NCBI RefSeq assembly: GCF_001640805.2
Contig: NC_066838.1
Coordinates: 1,551,530 to 1,615,529 of the forward strand
DNA length: 64,000 nt
From: Lates calcarifer
Taxonomy: Eukaryota; Chordata; Actinopteri; Centropomidae
Direction of reading: 5' to 3'
The notes beneath the pieces are model-generated. The model was not told where the DNA came from, did not search any database, and saw nothing but the letters and a program-made list of their open reading frames with translations. The position numbers and the translations under genes are program-made. Below are positions 27,301 to 39,100 of the stretch, piece by piece. Position 1 is the stretch's first letter. The number at the start of each line of letters is the position of its first letter.

Positions 27301-29895
27301 TTACATGGCCACATTGATTGGATCTAACCTTTCTTGTTTCTGTACTTTTCCATAGCTTTCAAACAGCAACAGTGGCCTCCTGCTGCTGAAACATGATCTA
27401 ACCTGATAGGTCAGTATCAAATGTCATACCTCTCTCACGTCGTTAGTCATAAACTACTAAAACACTTGGTTAGATCTAAGGAAAATGGCACTTTTGGTTC
27501 AATATGCAAAAAAGTTAATGCATTTCACATCAGTGTATTTTTATTCAGTATTTAACTGGTAATTTTAGGCCATGGTTTAAGAATTGAAAATTGTCATTGT
27601 GTCATGTTGGTGATGACAGATAAACAACCTACTTTGTCATCTTAGAGAAATATGTTGTTTCAGCTCAGGGCAGAAAGTTCCTTGAGTGAAATGCTTACTT
27701 ACATACTTATATACATACTTTCTAACTGTTATCTGAAATTAGTGCAGTATCACAGATTTCCTGAATTCTGGTATTTTTTATAATGCTAGCTGCCAATCTG
27801 CAGCACACACTCTGGCTTCGACATCAGCTGTACTTAGTCTTCAGGTAACACTGAATGACTATGCGTATCTACATGTGTGTTCAACATAAATAATAGATAC
27901 ATGATAAATGATTATGTGATGTTTATCTCCATCACTTAAGCTGATGTGATACACATCTCAATGCATGGTCGATACATTAAGGCTACATATGAAGCAACTA
28001 CTAATGTGATACTCACTCATATTGCAATCCATTTGCACCATGTGATTCAGTGTATACAATGCAATACAAAAGAATATGATGCTATATAATTCTCTATGGT
28101 ACAAATAGTTCGATTTTATTCCTGTGGTTTTTCTTAAGCGGATAGAAAATCCTAAATAAACTAAAAAAGTTTTGGGCAGACATCTCCATATCATCCTCCA
28201 CACTCACACTGCTAGTAGTACTACTTATGTAGTTTGTCACAGCACAGCGTATTTAGCAAATTGCATGCATCTTGTCAAATTGTCCATCTCTCGCCAGACA
28301 TTTGATTTGCTGCAGTTAGGTGGAACATATAGCTCTTCCTCTGCCATGATAATCAGTGGAACGCATGCACACAAACCAATTCACATCACCCCAACTTGCA
28401 CAACACTTAGTCAAGAGACATCTTGATAAGAATGTATCACTGACAGTAGAGGAGATGAGAGTGCACACTTGAGAGACAGTTTAGAGAGGAGGAATCAGTC
28501 ACAAATTAATCGTCACATTTCTAAATAATAAATGCATAGTGCCTAATTATATTAAATCAATTGTATTTGACTAGTATAAAGATTTTAGAAAGGATGCATT
28601 CAGAGCTCATCCCAAATTGTATCTGGATGGTTAGTTTTCTAATCAGGGCAACTGCATTGTAAACTTTTCATCAGTGCATCGATGTGAATCAGTTAATCTT
28701 ACTATGTGTAGGGAAGGCAGAATATTGACACTTTGGAGAAAAATGACATGATTTAATGTATTTTACTCATTCTATCAGAGAAAATGTTTCCACAAGAGTA
28801 GGACTTATTCATGAGATGAGACTGTATCACTTAGTGTATGTCTCTTAACATCCCATTAAACCAGAGTTTTGGACACAATTTCATGTGTAAAATGACTATT
28901 TTCTTATTTATGATTTTTTTATATAAATAATGTTAAAAGAGACAAGATTAAGACTTAAAAATAAAGTGTTGGCGTGTGGGTAGACATCAACATCACCATC
29001 CATTTGGTGGGAAAAATGCTTGTTTCCATGCAGCATGGATTGATCAGTACTACACATTGTGCACATTCAACACTCATTTCATAGTTCTGTATGCAACTTC
29101 GTCATCATTTTCATCAGTGCATTGATGCTTATTCATGAGATGAGACTGTATGAGATGAGACTTGCCTCTATCCTCCAGCAATGATCATATTTTACATAAT
29201 CTATCTGTCTTACCTATATGTTTGTAGAAGGTATATGGAAAAGACCCCAACCCCCAACTACTGTAGAGCCCTGTAACATCCCTCAGGGCTCTATGCCCAA
29301 CCCCCACTACCAACCCAAGCATGTGCATACACACTTAAGAGACCATTACGCTAGTCCTTATGGACTGCTCCCATGCTCTTAGCTAACTTCTCACTGTGTC
29401 AGAGATGGCCTTAAGCCCTGGCTGTGTGAAACAGGTTATGTTGCTACACTATACAGTGACTCAGTGGACAGCTACTGTAGCATGCCCAAAGCTCATTCAA
29501 GCAGCAGGAGGTGTTGCACGCTAATGTACAAAGAAGACACCGGTAGATAAATGAAGTTTGACTTTTGGTTGAAACGCAGGTTTGGGTGAAGCTCCTGCAG
29601 TGCTGGATTATGATTTTGTGGAGGCTGAGAGCAGAGCAGCGTAGGACCTTTGAAAATCCATGTAGAAAAGTGCAGAGGTTTGTCATTCCTGCCTCATGAA
29701 ACCTGCACAAGGTGAGACAATTCACAGTGTGTATTATTCATGCATTAGTCGAAAGTTACTGAAAATATTAGAAATTGTGTTCTTTATTTGATGCTGATAT
29801 ACCAAGACTTTAAATATCTTCAACATTCATAAATTAGCTCACTGACTTTGGCATTAATAAGCCCTGCCATTACATTTCCACTTCATTAAACACCC

Positions 29896-29897
<2 letters not shown>

Positions 29898-29930
<33 letters not shown>
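29898..29930. repeat. GT microsatellite
   Basis: Uninterrupted GT run of about 16 units. Confidence 0.97.
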
Positions 29931-29931
<1 letters not shown>

Positions 29932-30659
29932 GTTGCCACCCCAGTGTTATATGGTCCAGCCAATATGGGTCAATGAAGACCAATACCAAGACTGAAGCTG
30001 CTGACAACAGATATTCAGAATTTCATCCAGAAAAGTGTTTGGAATTCGATTTCACTTATTTACTCTTAAAGAACAACATAAATTGTATTAAGAGAGAGAG
30101 AGAGCAAAAATACATTTAAATGTTCTATCTTGCTGTGTGGTGGTAAGTGAGAGTCATATTAATGAGGATCTCAAATTATACATTGTTGTATCTCCATAAA
30201 GTTTGCAGACTTGCAAGAGGCTTATTGGTCTCTCTGATGCTTTTTTGAAGTGCACACATTTTATGTGTAGTTTAGGGCTAAATCCTACATAAAGGCTGGG
30301 TATTTAACCAAACAAATTACTATACTATACTACAATAACTGAGAGAAAAAGTTTAAAGACATAACTTCCCCTAAACCCAAACAATGTTGTGTACAGATTA
30401 AGCAAATGAGATACATAATGTTGGCACACAGTATTTTGAAACTTTGAGTAGAGCCAAGTACCTGCTTCCCTCTGCTTCCAGTCTTCATGCTAAGAAATGT
30501 TTATATGCTTGCTGTGCAGCTGGCCTCAGACTCAAATCACATCTGTCTCTCCCTCTCTTGGCTGACTACTGGGACAAACCCATCCATGCCTGGCTGGTCC
30601 TCTCTCAAAAGCTCCATGTTGAATAAAACATGTGAGCCACACGCTGCAGCTCTTCACTA

Positions 30660-31166
30660 CTTGCAAATCCCAGCCACCTTGCCTCCTTCACGCCTCTCAC
30701 ATCCCTCTCTTCCCTCTTTCTCTTCACACTCCTCCCCTTCATCTCAGCAGATGCATTTCAGTCCATTTCCTCTCTCTGCTTTCTCCTCCTGCTCCTCCTC
30801 CCTTTCAGTTTTCCCTCCCCCTTTTTTTCTCTTCTTTCCCACTTCTCCCTCCCTTTTCCATCTAATAGCGTTCGTTCTCCCAGGTGATCGGCATTGAACT
30901 GAGCGCTTCCCCCTCTCGTACAACAGCCATGAGTGGTTGACTGCGCTGAGCGCGCTCCCAAAGCTCTCCAGGCAACACCCCCCTCTCCCTCCAGTCTGTA
31001 CAGTAGAGGCAGAAGAAGAAGAAGTGTGCAAGACCACACTATTGTCTTTGCTGCTATCCGTCACATTAGCACATAGAGACAGAGAGGATGGGTTTTCATG
31101 AAGAGAGAAATCGAGAAGAGAGGAAACACTGTACAACAAAGGTAGAATAGAAAGAGGAGAGAATAG
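30660..31166 (+). promoter_or_regulatory. plch2: candidate distal plch2 promoter and untranslated leader with strong splice donor
   Basis: A roughly 200-bp polypyrimidine tract (30660-30861) is followed by a CpG cluster (about eight CpGs in 30865-30960, including GAGCGCGCTC) in sequence that otherwise has few CpGs. A purine-rich stretch then ends in AATAG|GTAAGTT (donor GT at 31167-31168), a near-perfect splice donor. This looks like a transcription start region plus a non-coding first exon. The coding exon at 31334 lies 168 bp further on, so the leader could splice to an acceptor near 31296 or continue unspliced. No TATA box is evident. The transcription start is not determined; the promoter role is inference. 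Confidence 0.5.
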
Positions 31167-31333
31167 GTAAGTTCTCCCAAAAGCGTTTTCTGTCACACTT
31201 TGGATGATGATACCCACGGAGCGAGGCATGCCTGTGACAGTATTAGCCTTCCAGATGGTAGTTGGGCTGAAACCAGCCCCTCCATCCCTGTTTTAGCAGC
31301 ACATGGAGCTCTGTCTCTTTTGGGAATACACCA

Positions 31334-31376
31334 ATGGACAATTCCAGCAATATACGCAGCCTGAGTCAAGAGCAAG
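31334..31376 (+). CDS. plch2: plch2 distal alternative first coding exon (phase 1 donor)
   Basis: The exon encodes MDNSSNIRSLSQEQ plus one base, then a consensus donor (CAAG|GTAAGA). Phase 1 matches the acceptor at 60813, giving the join SLSQEQ-VEKCMSSMQ. The paralogue PLCH1 begins, as I remember it, MADLEVYKNLSPEK-VERCM: also 14 codons, the same phase, with L, S and E at the same positions 10, 11 and 13. An in-frame TGA at 31268-31270 precedes the ATG and there is no in-frame ATG between them, so this is the first possible start. +4 is G and -3 is C, a moderate context. A 25-codon overlapping upstream ORF starts at 31303. The 5' boundary is uncertain: either one exon running from the CpG-rich region, or an acceptor near 31296 (pyrimidine run then TTTTAG). 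The product would be phospholipase C eta-2 with a short hydrophilic leader. The sequence shows the ORF, phase and donor; use as a plch2 start is inferred. Confidence 0.78.
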
Positions 31377-34081
31377 GTAAGATAATCAAGCAGTCCAAAA
31401 TTCACACTTTTCTTGCATGTGGCTTTGGAGAAGTAGGCCAGCTCAGGATGAGGAGTTCCCTGTGCTCGTCAGAGGTGAAAGAGGAGGAGTGATGGGAGAG
31501 TAGTTCCTACTTGCTTCATGAAAAAACAAATTCAGCCTGCCAGTGTGACTTCAACTCTGTCTTTTGCTTCTGTTCACTTGATTTCAGTTTTTGTCAGGCC
31601 TGCACCACTGCTTTCTTGGCTTTGTCACTCGTTACACATGCTCATATGAATATTCACTGCTCCCTGTGGTGCTGACAGATAAATCTTTCAAAAGAGGCTT
31701 CTGCTGAAATGTGCAGGTGGCTCATGTGTCGACTGAAGCTCGTCATTCTGGACTGATTGGTTTGTTTTTTCTTCATGAGGCACAAGCTATTAATTATCAC
31801 TTTCCAAGGTTCACCAGCCCATCTTGTTGTAAAGGTGATCACCCAGGAGGCAGTGCGTTAACAAGCTCCCGCCAAGGAACAGTCGCCAAAATCCCATTTT
31901 GGGTTCATCAGCATCAGTGACAGAGAGAGGATGAGCAGAGGCAGTGAGATGGGAGAATGAAAGGAAAATGAAAGGAAAAGCAGGCAAAATGAAGTCATCT
32001 ATCTTTGACAACTCCCTATCAGGGCTTACCAACTCCACCTTCCCCCCTCTCCCTCCCATTCTTGCTAGAATTCCCTCTAGCCCCAGTAACCATAGAGCGA
32101 ATCATTAGTGTTGTATCACCTCGACTCACAAGAGCAGAGCAGCCACAGAAGCAGTGCCCAGCGCGATAATCAGACTTTCACAAAGCCATACAAAGGAGTG
32201 TGCATGCTTGTAACGGTGTCAGCTTCTCCCTAAGCTTGCCTTAACACATTTAATACACTGCAAAGGTAAACTGCTGTAGTTTTTCCCTAAACTGGCCTAG
32301 TGCACCAGTAATATGCCTGATGTGATCTATTTGATTGATTACGTTTTTTTTTTTTTTTAAATTGATTGCTTACATTTTTTTTAAGAGACCCCTGACACGA
32401 ACTCTGGTTACTTTCAACTTTTTAAAGTTATAATAGTCCTCTTCAGATTTTAGATTTTTTTTTTTTTATTTTAGATTTTTTTTCATTGACCTTCTTACAG
32501 TAGGCTTTATTGTTGCTGGTGGAGTCTGACTTTGCTACATGGACGTCATAATGCAGAACACAACAGCTTTTCATTTACAATGTTCGCTCCCTGTAACCTT
32601 CCTTATTATCATTATTATTTATATTTAGTTCTCAGCCTTCAGTTTGTTTGACTGCACTGTAAAAAGAGGCGTGTTTGCGTTAGTGATTGACATACTTGTC
32701 ATTTTGAATAGAAACTCAATATGAAAGGAGACATCTATTATGAAAAGTGTTGATGCCATGTGACAGGTGTTAAACCAGCTGATCCTTTAAATCAGCAGTG
32801 CAGAACTTTTGTCTCCCCCTCGTGGCAGGTAGAGTAATTACACAAACACTGTCAACCCATGTTTATTATTGTCCTCACCATCAATGGCTTGCTTTTTTAG
32901 ACTATAATCCTTCTTCTGAACAGTGTCTTTTTTATCTTGAGCATCAGAAACTTTTCTTAGATACTAAACCCAAACTTCTCTTAAGTTTAAGTGTGGTTAT
33001 ATTCTACAATTTCTTATTGACAAAATGCTTGCCTTATTCCATCTCAATATTTTTTTGCTCTCCTACCCTGTCTGTTGCACTCAGTACCAAGGCCATGGGT
33101 ATGACAGGTGGATTGTGCTAATTTAAGGATTACCAGGAGAAGGAGAAAGAGCAGTCTACCCTTCTATCACCACCAGACCATGTGGAGTTTTGAATGGGAT
33201 TGACTGGGACTACAGACAAGAGACTGGCAGCGATATCACAGTGTGCATAGGAGTGGCAGTATGACAGTGGCATATATGAGGAAATTCCCATAAAATTATT
33301 GCCTACTTGGCACATTTGTACTTGGTATGCTGCTTTAAAGTGGTGACATATTTGTCAACGATGTCTGAGTCACACTGTGACGACCAAATCCTCCCTTCTC
33401 ACATCAATGTCACATGATGTTTCTTGCGATAGGTTATCCATGGCACTGTCTACCCACCATACATTGGTGCCTACTGCACATACAGTAAATTGTTTTAAAA
33501 AAACAAACAAACAAAAAAAAAAAAACAACCCATGTATATAAAGTTATTATTTTAAAAAAGTCTCAGTAATTTCTTAAACAATGGTCATGGTAGTTTTTAG
33601 ATTACACTACTCAGACATGAATAGTGCATTTGCTGGGATCTATTTTCAGTGGTATAATCCATATTTTGTGCTCTAGTGTGCATGTGGGATTGTGTCAAAA
33701 TACACTACACTGCATGTGTTTCTGGTAATTAAGGAACATGTCACCCAGTGCAACAGAGGTTGGTTTTTAGACAACAATGGGGCACCATGGCACAGAGGAA
33801 TAAGATATAACAGGCTTTGGATATGCACAATATTTAGAAATCCATTGTTGTTGGTTAGGGTTTTTTGTTTGGATTTGCTGAGTGTCACCAAACTTATACT
33901 TTAAATGGTAATCGGTGTATTGCTGTTAATGCATTATAAATGAAACAAATGAGCCAATATCTTTACAGCAAGGAGCAGAGTAGAGTACTAATGAGCCTCA
34001 CCTCCTTTCTGATTTTATGAGGAGTGCCTGCACAGGCGATTGGCTGTCTACACCTGCAGGAATATTGATCATGTTATATGG

Positions 34082-34105
34082 CTAACCCTAACCCTAACCC
34101 TAACC
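34082..34105. repeat. short interstitial telomere-type repeat
   Basis: Four exact units of CTAACC (vertebrate telomere TTAGGG on the other strand). Too short to be a true telomere. Confidence 0.9.
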
Positions 34106-35739
34106 ATAAGTCCCATAGCATAATATACAGTATAGCCATAATGCAAACTGTAAACTATGTTACCTATCCTAAAGAGGATATTAAGTGTTACATTGTACTG
34201 GCAGACCACATGGGACACTGCTGTTTGATGAGTGTGCTTCTGTGCCAAGGGCTGTCCCCCTGGCATGAGTATAATTCTACAGTCTCTTTATTAAGGTTCA
34301 AGTTACAAGATGAGGCATTTTGACAGGAATGATAATGACTTTTTTGGACACATCAGAGGGATTTTGCCAAAAGCCCCCGGGGGGAGGAGTTGAATCACCT
34401 GCCACTGTCTAGGAAATCTGCTGCCTGTTTGATATTAAAACTACAGAAGAGGGATTGGTGAAGAAAGCATGTCAACTTGATATCACTGGGAAATGGCTCC
34501 ACAGTATTCTGAGTCATGTCTCAATATCCTGAGTCAGAGGCTAATGGATGTTGGTTTCTCAAGACCTGATTATTTTTATGCTGATAAAACATATTAAAGT
34601 GTTCTTATCAAAGTGGAAAAACTTCCAAATAATCCATAATTCAGAACATATTTGAATTGTAAGATCACAATCACCAACAATTAACATGGCTAGTAGCTCT
34701 TAAAACTGATTTTTGTGATGTGAACCTGATAATGGATCTACAGAATTTGTCTGAGGAACACCAAAACAACAGCGAGTATGAATTTCCACCACATATTCCA
34801 TGGAAACCCAGCAGTTTTTGAGGCAACTTTTCAAGGTCCAAAGTGTTGATCAAGAGGAATGTTTGGTTCCATCAGTAGGGCTGTTGAAATCCAGCCAGTA
34901 GTTGACAAGGTCCTCACCTTGCTCTATGCAATTATGTTGGACAAAACCATAGCAATGTGGGCATGTGCCCCTTGCATACCCAAAGTCAGGTCAGCGGTCA
35001 GCCAGTCGGTCAACCAGTCATGGACATTTGTGTTTCCAAGGCTGGCCTTGCTGTTGCAGTCTAAAAATAACCAAAGAATAGTGAAGTAAAACCTTAGCTG
35101 TATCTGTAAACACAATATTTGTCATCATGTGGGATTAATATTTATGGAACACTCCACTCAGAATCAGGAGTTGAGTTTCTATGGGTCACTTTGTTTGGGC
35201 ATGACGTGTATAGTAAAATAGTCACAGTATGTCCAACTGATTAGGTTGTTTGTGAATGTTGAGCATCATTGCATAATCAGTTTATCTTCATTTTAAGCCC
35301 TGGTATCAGCAGCATGACCACACACAGGTGAGCTGCAGGTTCTCGGATGAGCAAGTAGACGTTTTTGAGATTGTTTAAAGGCAGGTTAATGCTGGAGCAT
35401 TGCTGTGCACCAGTTTACTAACTGTACAAAACCTAATCAAGAGACTGAAAGAAGACAAAGCCACAGCAATTTATTTACAAAAATCTATCATTTGTAAAAA
35501 AAGAAAAAATTTTAAAACAAGTTGTTTTAGTCTAAGATTTATAAAGTAAAATGTGAAATATATGGTTATAATCTGTAAAATATTATGATACAAGTCCTCT
35601 TTTAGACAAATCATATAAGAAAATGCATTGTTTTGCAGAGTCAAACTATCAGTGAAAAGAGATGAAGCAAGTGCACATATAAACAACTCTGCACATTAGT
35701 TGTCCAGCAAAAATTGTCTCTACCAAAGTTAAACCTATA

Positions 35740-36105
35740 CTCAATTCAATTCAATTCAATTCAATTCAATGTTATTTATATAGCGCCATATCACAACAGA
35801 CAGTCATCTCAAGGCACTTTTCATATAGAGCAGGTCTAGACCGTACTCTTTAAAATAGGTATTTACAGAGAGAGACCCAACAAATCCCACCATGAGCAGC
35901 ACTAGGAGACAGTGGCAAGGAAAAACTTCCTTTTAAGAGGCAGAAACCTCGAGCAGAACCGGACTCAGGGTGGGCGGCCATCTGCCTCGACCGGTTGGGT
36001 TAAGACGGAGAGAGAGGGGGGGGGGGGGGGTTGTAGAGAATAGCGAAAGAAGAACATAGCATAACACAGGTTCCATATCAGATGTAAGATGAGGCCAGTA
36101 ATACA
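35740..36105 (-). mobile_element. 3' UTR fragment of the same LINE family
   Basis: CAATT pentamers (35740-35769 on the + strand, the element's 3' tail) are followed by ATTTATATAGCGCCATATCA and a block that matches 23135-23330 almost base for base, including the GAGCAGGTCTAGACC and CACCATGAGCAGCACTAGGA segments. It then carries sequence missing from the other copy (TCGAGCAGAACCGGACTCAG and on) and a run of 15 G. No coding part is present. Confidence 0.8.
36016..36030. repeat. homopolymer of 15 G
   Basis: The run lies inside the LINE 3' fragment; exact length may be uncertain because long G runs are hard to sequence. Confidence 0.9.
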
Positions 36106-39100
36106 TGAGACCGAGAATACCACATAAACAACTCTTACCTAAGACAGAAACAGCAAGACATTGTTATATTGACTCAAAACCTTGTGACGGTGAGGGCGGG
36201 GCAGATGGATGGATGGCTTAACAAAAATGGTTATCTAAACTTACGACAGTTTTTAACCAAAACCACGACCTTTGCTATAAACCACATGGATAAATCTAAC
36301 TCTAACACATAGACGGATCAAAGATGTAGTGACACCACCATTGTCATTATTGACATTTATTGTACCTGTATTTATCCTTCTGTCTGCACTCATACCTAAC
36401 TTTGGTATTACAACAGAAAAGGAGAGTACAAATAGATGCAATCATCTCTAACTCATAGCATCTCCATTATTTGATGTTTTTATATTGAGAATAAAAGAAT
36501 GTTATGTCTAGCTCTGCCTTACCCCTCCTCTCTCCCTCTCTCAGCAGATGAGAGTGGGCTTTTAGTTTGGGTCACTAACATTAAAAGGCCCTCTTTGATG
36601 CAAAGTCCAAATTATTGAAAAGAACCCACTGCATCAGTCTGGATGTATCCTTATGAAATATTAACTGGAGAGTATGGATACACACTTGTAGGATAGAAAC
36701 AAGGTCTTGCTTACAGCTGTACAGCTGTACTCACAGAACTAATGAGTCAACAATAAGCTGGAGAAAATCAAATCAAATGTAATAATGGTGTTTGTGTGTT
36801 AGGAATCTTTGTTCTTAATGCATATTTAACAGTGTTATTTCCTTTGGGAGCCACAGTCTGGGAGCTTGTCATGTTTGACGACAGATTAAACTTTGCAAAT
36901 ATGACAGTGACAAGTGGCAGCATCTTTTGTGACCCTGGATGAATAAATGTTATCATCTTTGCTGACTGTCATATCTGTCATATCAGTTCAGTATGTTTTA
37001 CCAATGACAAAAGCCAACATTTACACGGCAAATCCTGTCATTGGAACACTGGCAGCAGGACCCACAGTAAGTATGGAGATGCTGAGTTGTCCGTCCATCT
37101 GCCCAGTACTTCAGTCCAGCATGAGATATCTCCACAACTATTTCTTGTGTGCAAATAAATTAAAATCTAACACTTAATTTACTGAGCACAATCATGCTCT
37201 GCCAAGGAATTTTGGAAACGCCATGGTTTTTCCTTAGTTACAAAGTTTCACATCTTGAGCTCTCCTCTTGGTAATGCACTGTGGTAAAATCTCTAGGAAG
37301 TTGCTTGTCAAAAAAATTCCTATTGTGATGTGTAATGAATTTTGCAACCTCTAGCAGTCTCTTCATTCATCCATTCAGGCTGACATGTTCATTTCAGTTT
37401 GCACCATTCTCAAATGGTGAAATGTTGTCAAAGGTCTGGAATCAGTTTACTTTTCTCTAGTGCCACACTCGAGACAAACATAACATTTTCAGCCCTGTTT
37501 CTAGTTAGCAATATAGCATCATTAACATCATTATTTGTTTTGTACAAACAAAATCTATAGTGGTGAGGAATTAATATTGCAGCCCCCAAGGGACAATGAG
37601 GCTAAGTTAGATATATCTTTTTTCCCTCCTTTTCTTCTTCTTTTGGGCTGGTCCCCATGGGAATTTGGGTTACACTGTAACCTGACCGCTGCTTTACCTG
37701 CTTTGCTGTGTAAATTTGTTGTGTGAATCAGGTACCCATAAAATACTTATCAGGTCCTACTGGTGTATAGGTATGGTGGAAGAATTATCAGTCTTACAAA
37801 TAAACAGAGATATACAGTAGCTGCCTGACCAGCTTTTATTTCAAGTCACAGTATAGCTATCACCTTTGTTAACACCATAATTTCCAGCCTTTGGTTTTGT
37901 TTCTCGGTGCTGTACCCCAGAAATATAATTATAGACTTAATAATAATATATATTCATGAATACAGGTGATTTCACAATGACATTCACAGTAAGGCACATT
38001 AAATGTATCCAGGGATCATTGGAGGATTGCCATCAGTTTATTGATAGTATCAATAAGTCATACAGTCAGTCAGTACAGTACAGTACAGTCATTGCGGTCT
38101 ACTTTGGATGTAATCAATACCAGCAATTTGTTTAACTACATATTTACCTCTTATTTAGTAAATATTACACTGGTTGTCTATGGGAAACCTTTAAATTCAA
38201 CATGTTCAAATTAATTGTATTGATCACCTTTCATTTATCTTCTGGTTTGCTTTTAGGAATGATTGCACTTAAGATGATAAAGAAAATGAATGATAATGAC
38301 AGTCTCTGTCGTCAGCAGCTTCCGTTCAAAATTACCAACACTGACATTCAAAATCCCATACTGGTTCAACTGTAATGTGACCCGTTTCTGTGTGCAATCA
38401 TGCATATGTCTTTGTGTGTGTATGTGCATGTCTACCACATATTGCCATTGTGAAAATGTCACATTAGATCTTGGGTCAGAAGGCAGAAGTGCCCACAGGC
38501 AGCTCCCAACAAGAAGCAATGGAGTATTTTATTGACAAACTTGTTGTTCACCATTACATTTTGTTTTCCTCCCTGTTACATTTGAAAAGGCAGAGATGCT
38601 GACAGTTCACATTACAGTTCCTCCACAATGGGATTTTCAGGACTGATACTGATATTCAGCACTGATGATGGCATTTTTTTTTTTTTACTGGAAATACACA
38701 TTGTAAATGCTTAAAATCAATTTTCATTATCTGTTCTCAGAGCCTTATCAGTAGACAGAGGTGTTTCATTAAATGGTGATTCTGATTTATTACAACTCGG
38801 ATCTTATTTTTGTGGTTTTGGCCAATTACACTAAAGTAACTACTGAGATCTGGAACATGGCAACATCACTGCAACCAAGTCCAAGTCCATCATCCACTTC
38901 TGTATAACCCTTCTCTGCCACAGTATGCTGCTCCAGCATAGGGTTGTGTGTTTGCGTGTGTGCACTCCTTTTTGGTGTGAAACTTGAAACAAAGAAGAAT
39001 AAAAGGGAGGCTGTTTTTGATTGATGAGCCAGTCATTTGCAATTACTTTCTTCTTTCTTTCCCTCATCACTGTCACAGTTGGAAACAGAGTGAGGTTGAT

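Larger units (their letters stand above)
1..30659. other. gene-poor region upstream of plch2
   Basis: No coding exon, tRNA or known microRNA was recognised on either strand. The stretch holds scattered degraded repeats and microsatellites (listed separately) in AT-rich, CpG-poor sequence. The block at about 17830-18350 has a more balanced composition and open frames on both strands, but no family I can name. Sequence 24321-30600 holds a GT run and a small local duplication and nothing else I can support. Confidence 0.6.

Noticed and set aside
30744..31229. 161-codon and 93-codon minus-strand frames rich in Arg, Glu and Lys
   Set aside because: They are the complement of the polypyrimidine tract, not a protein.
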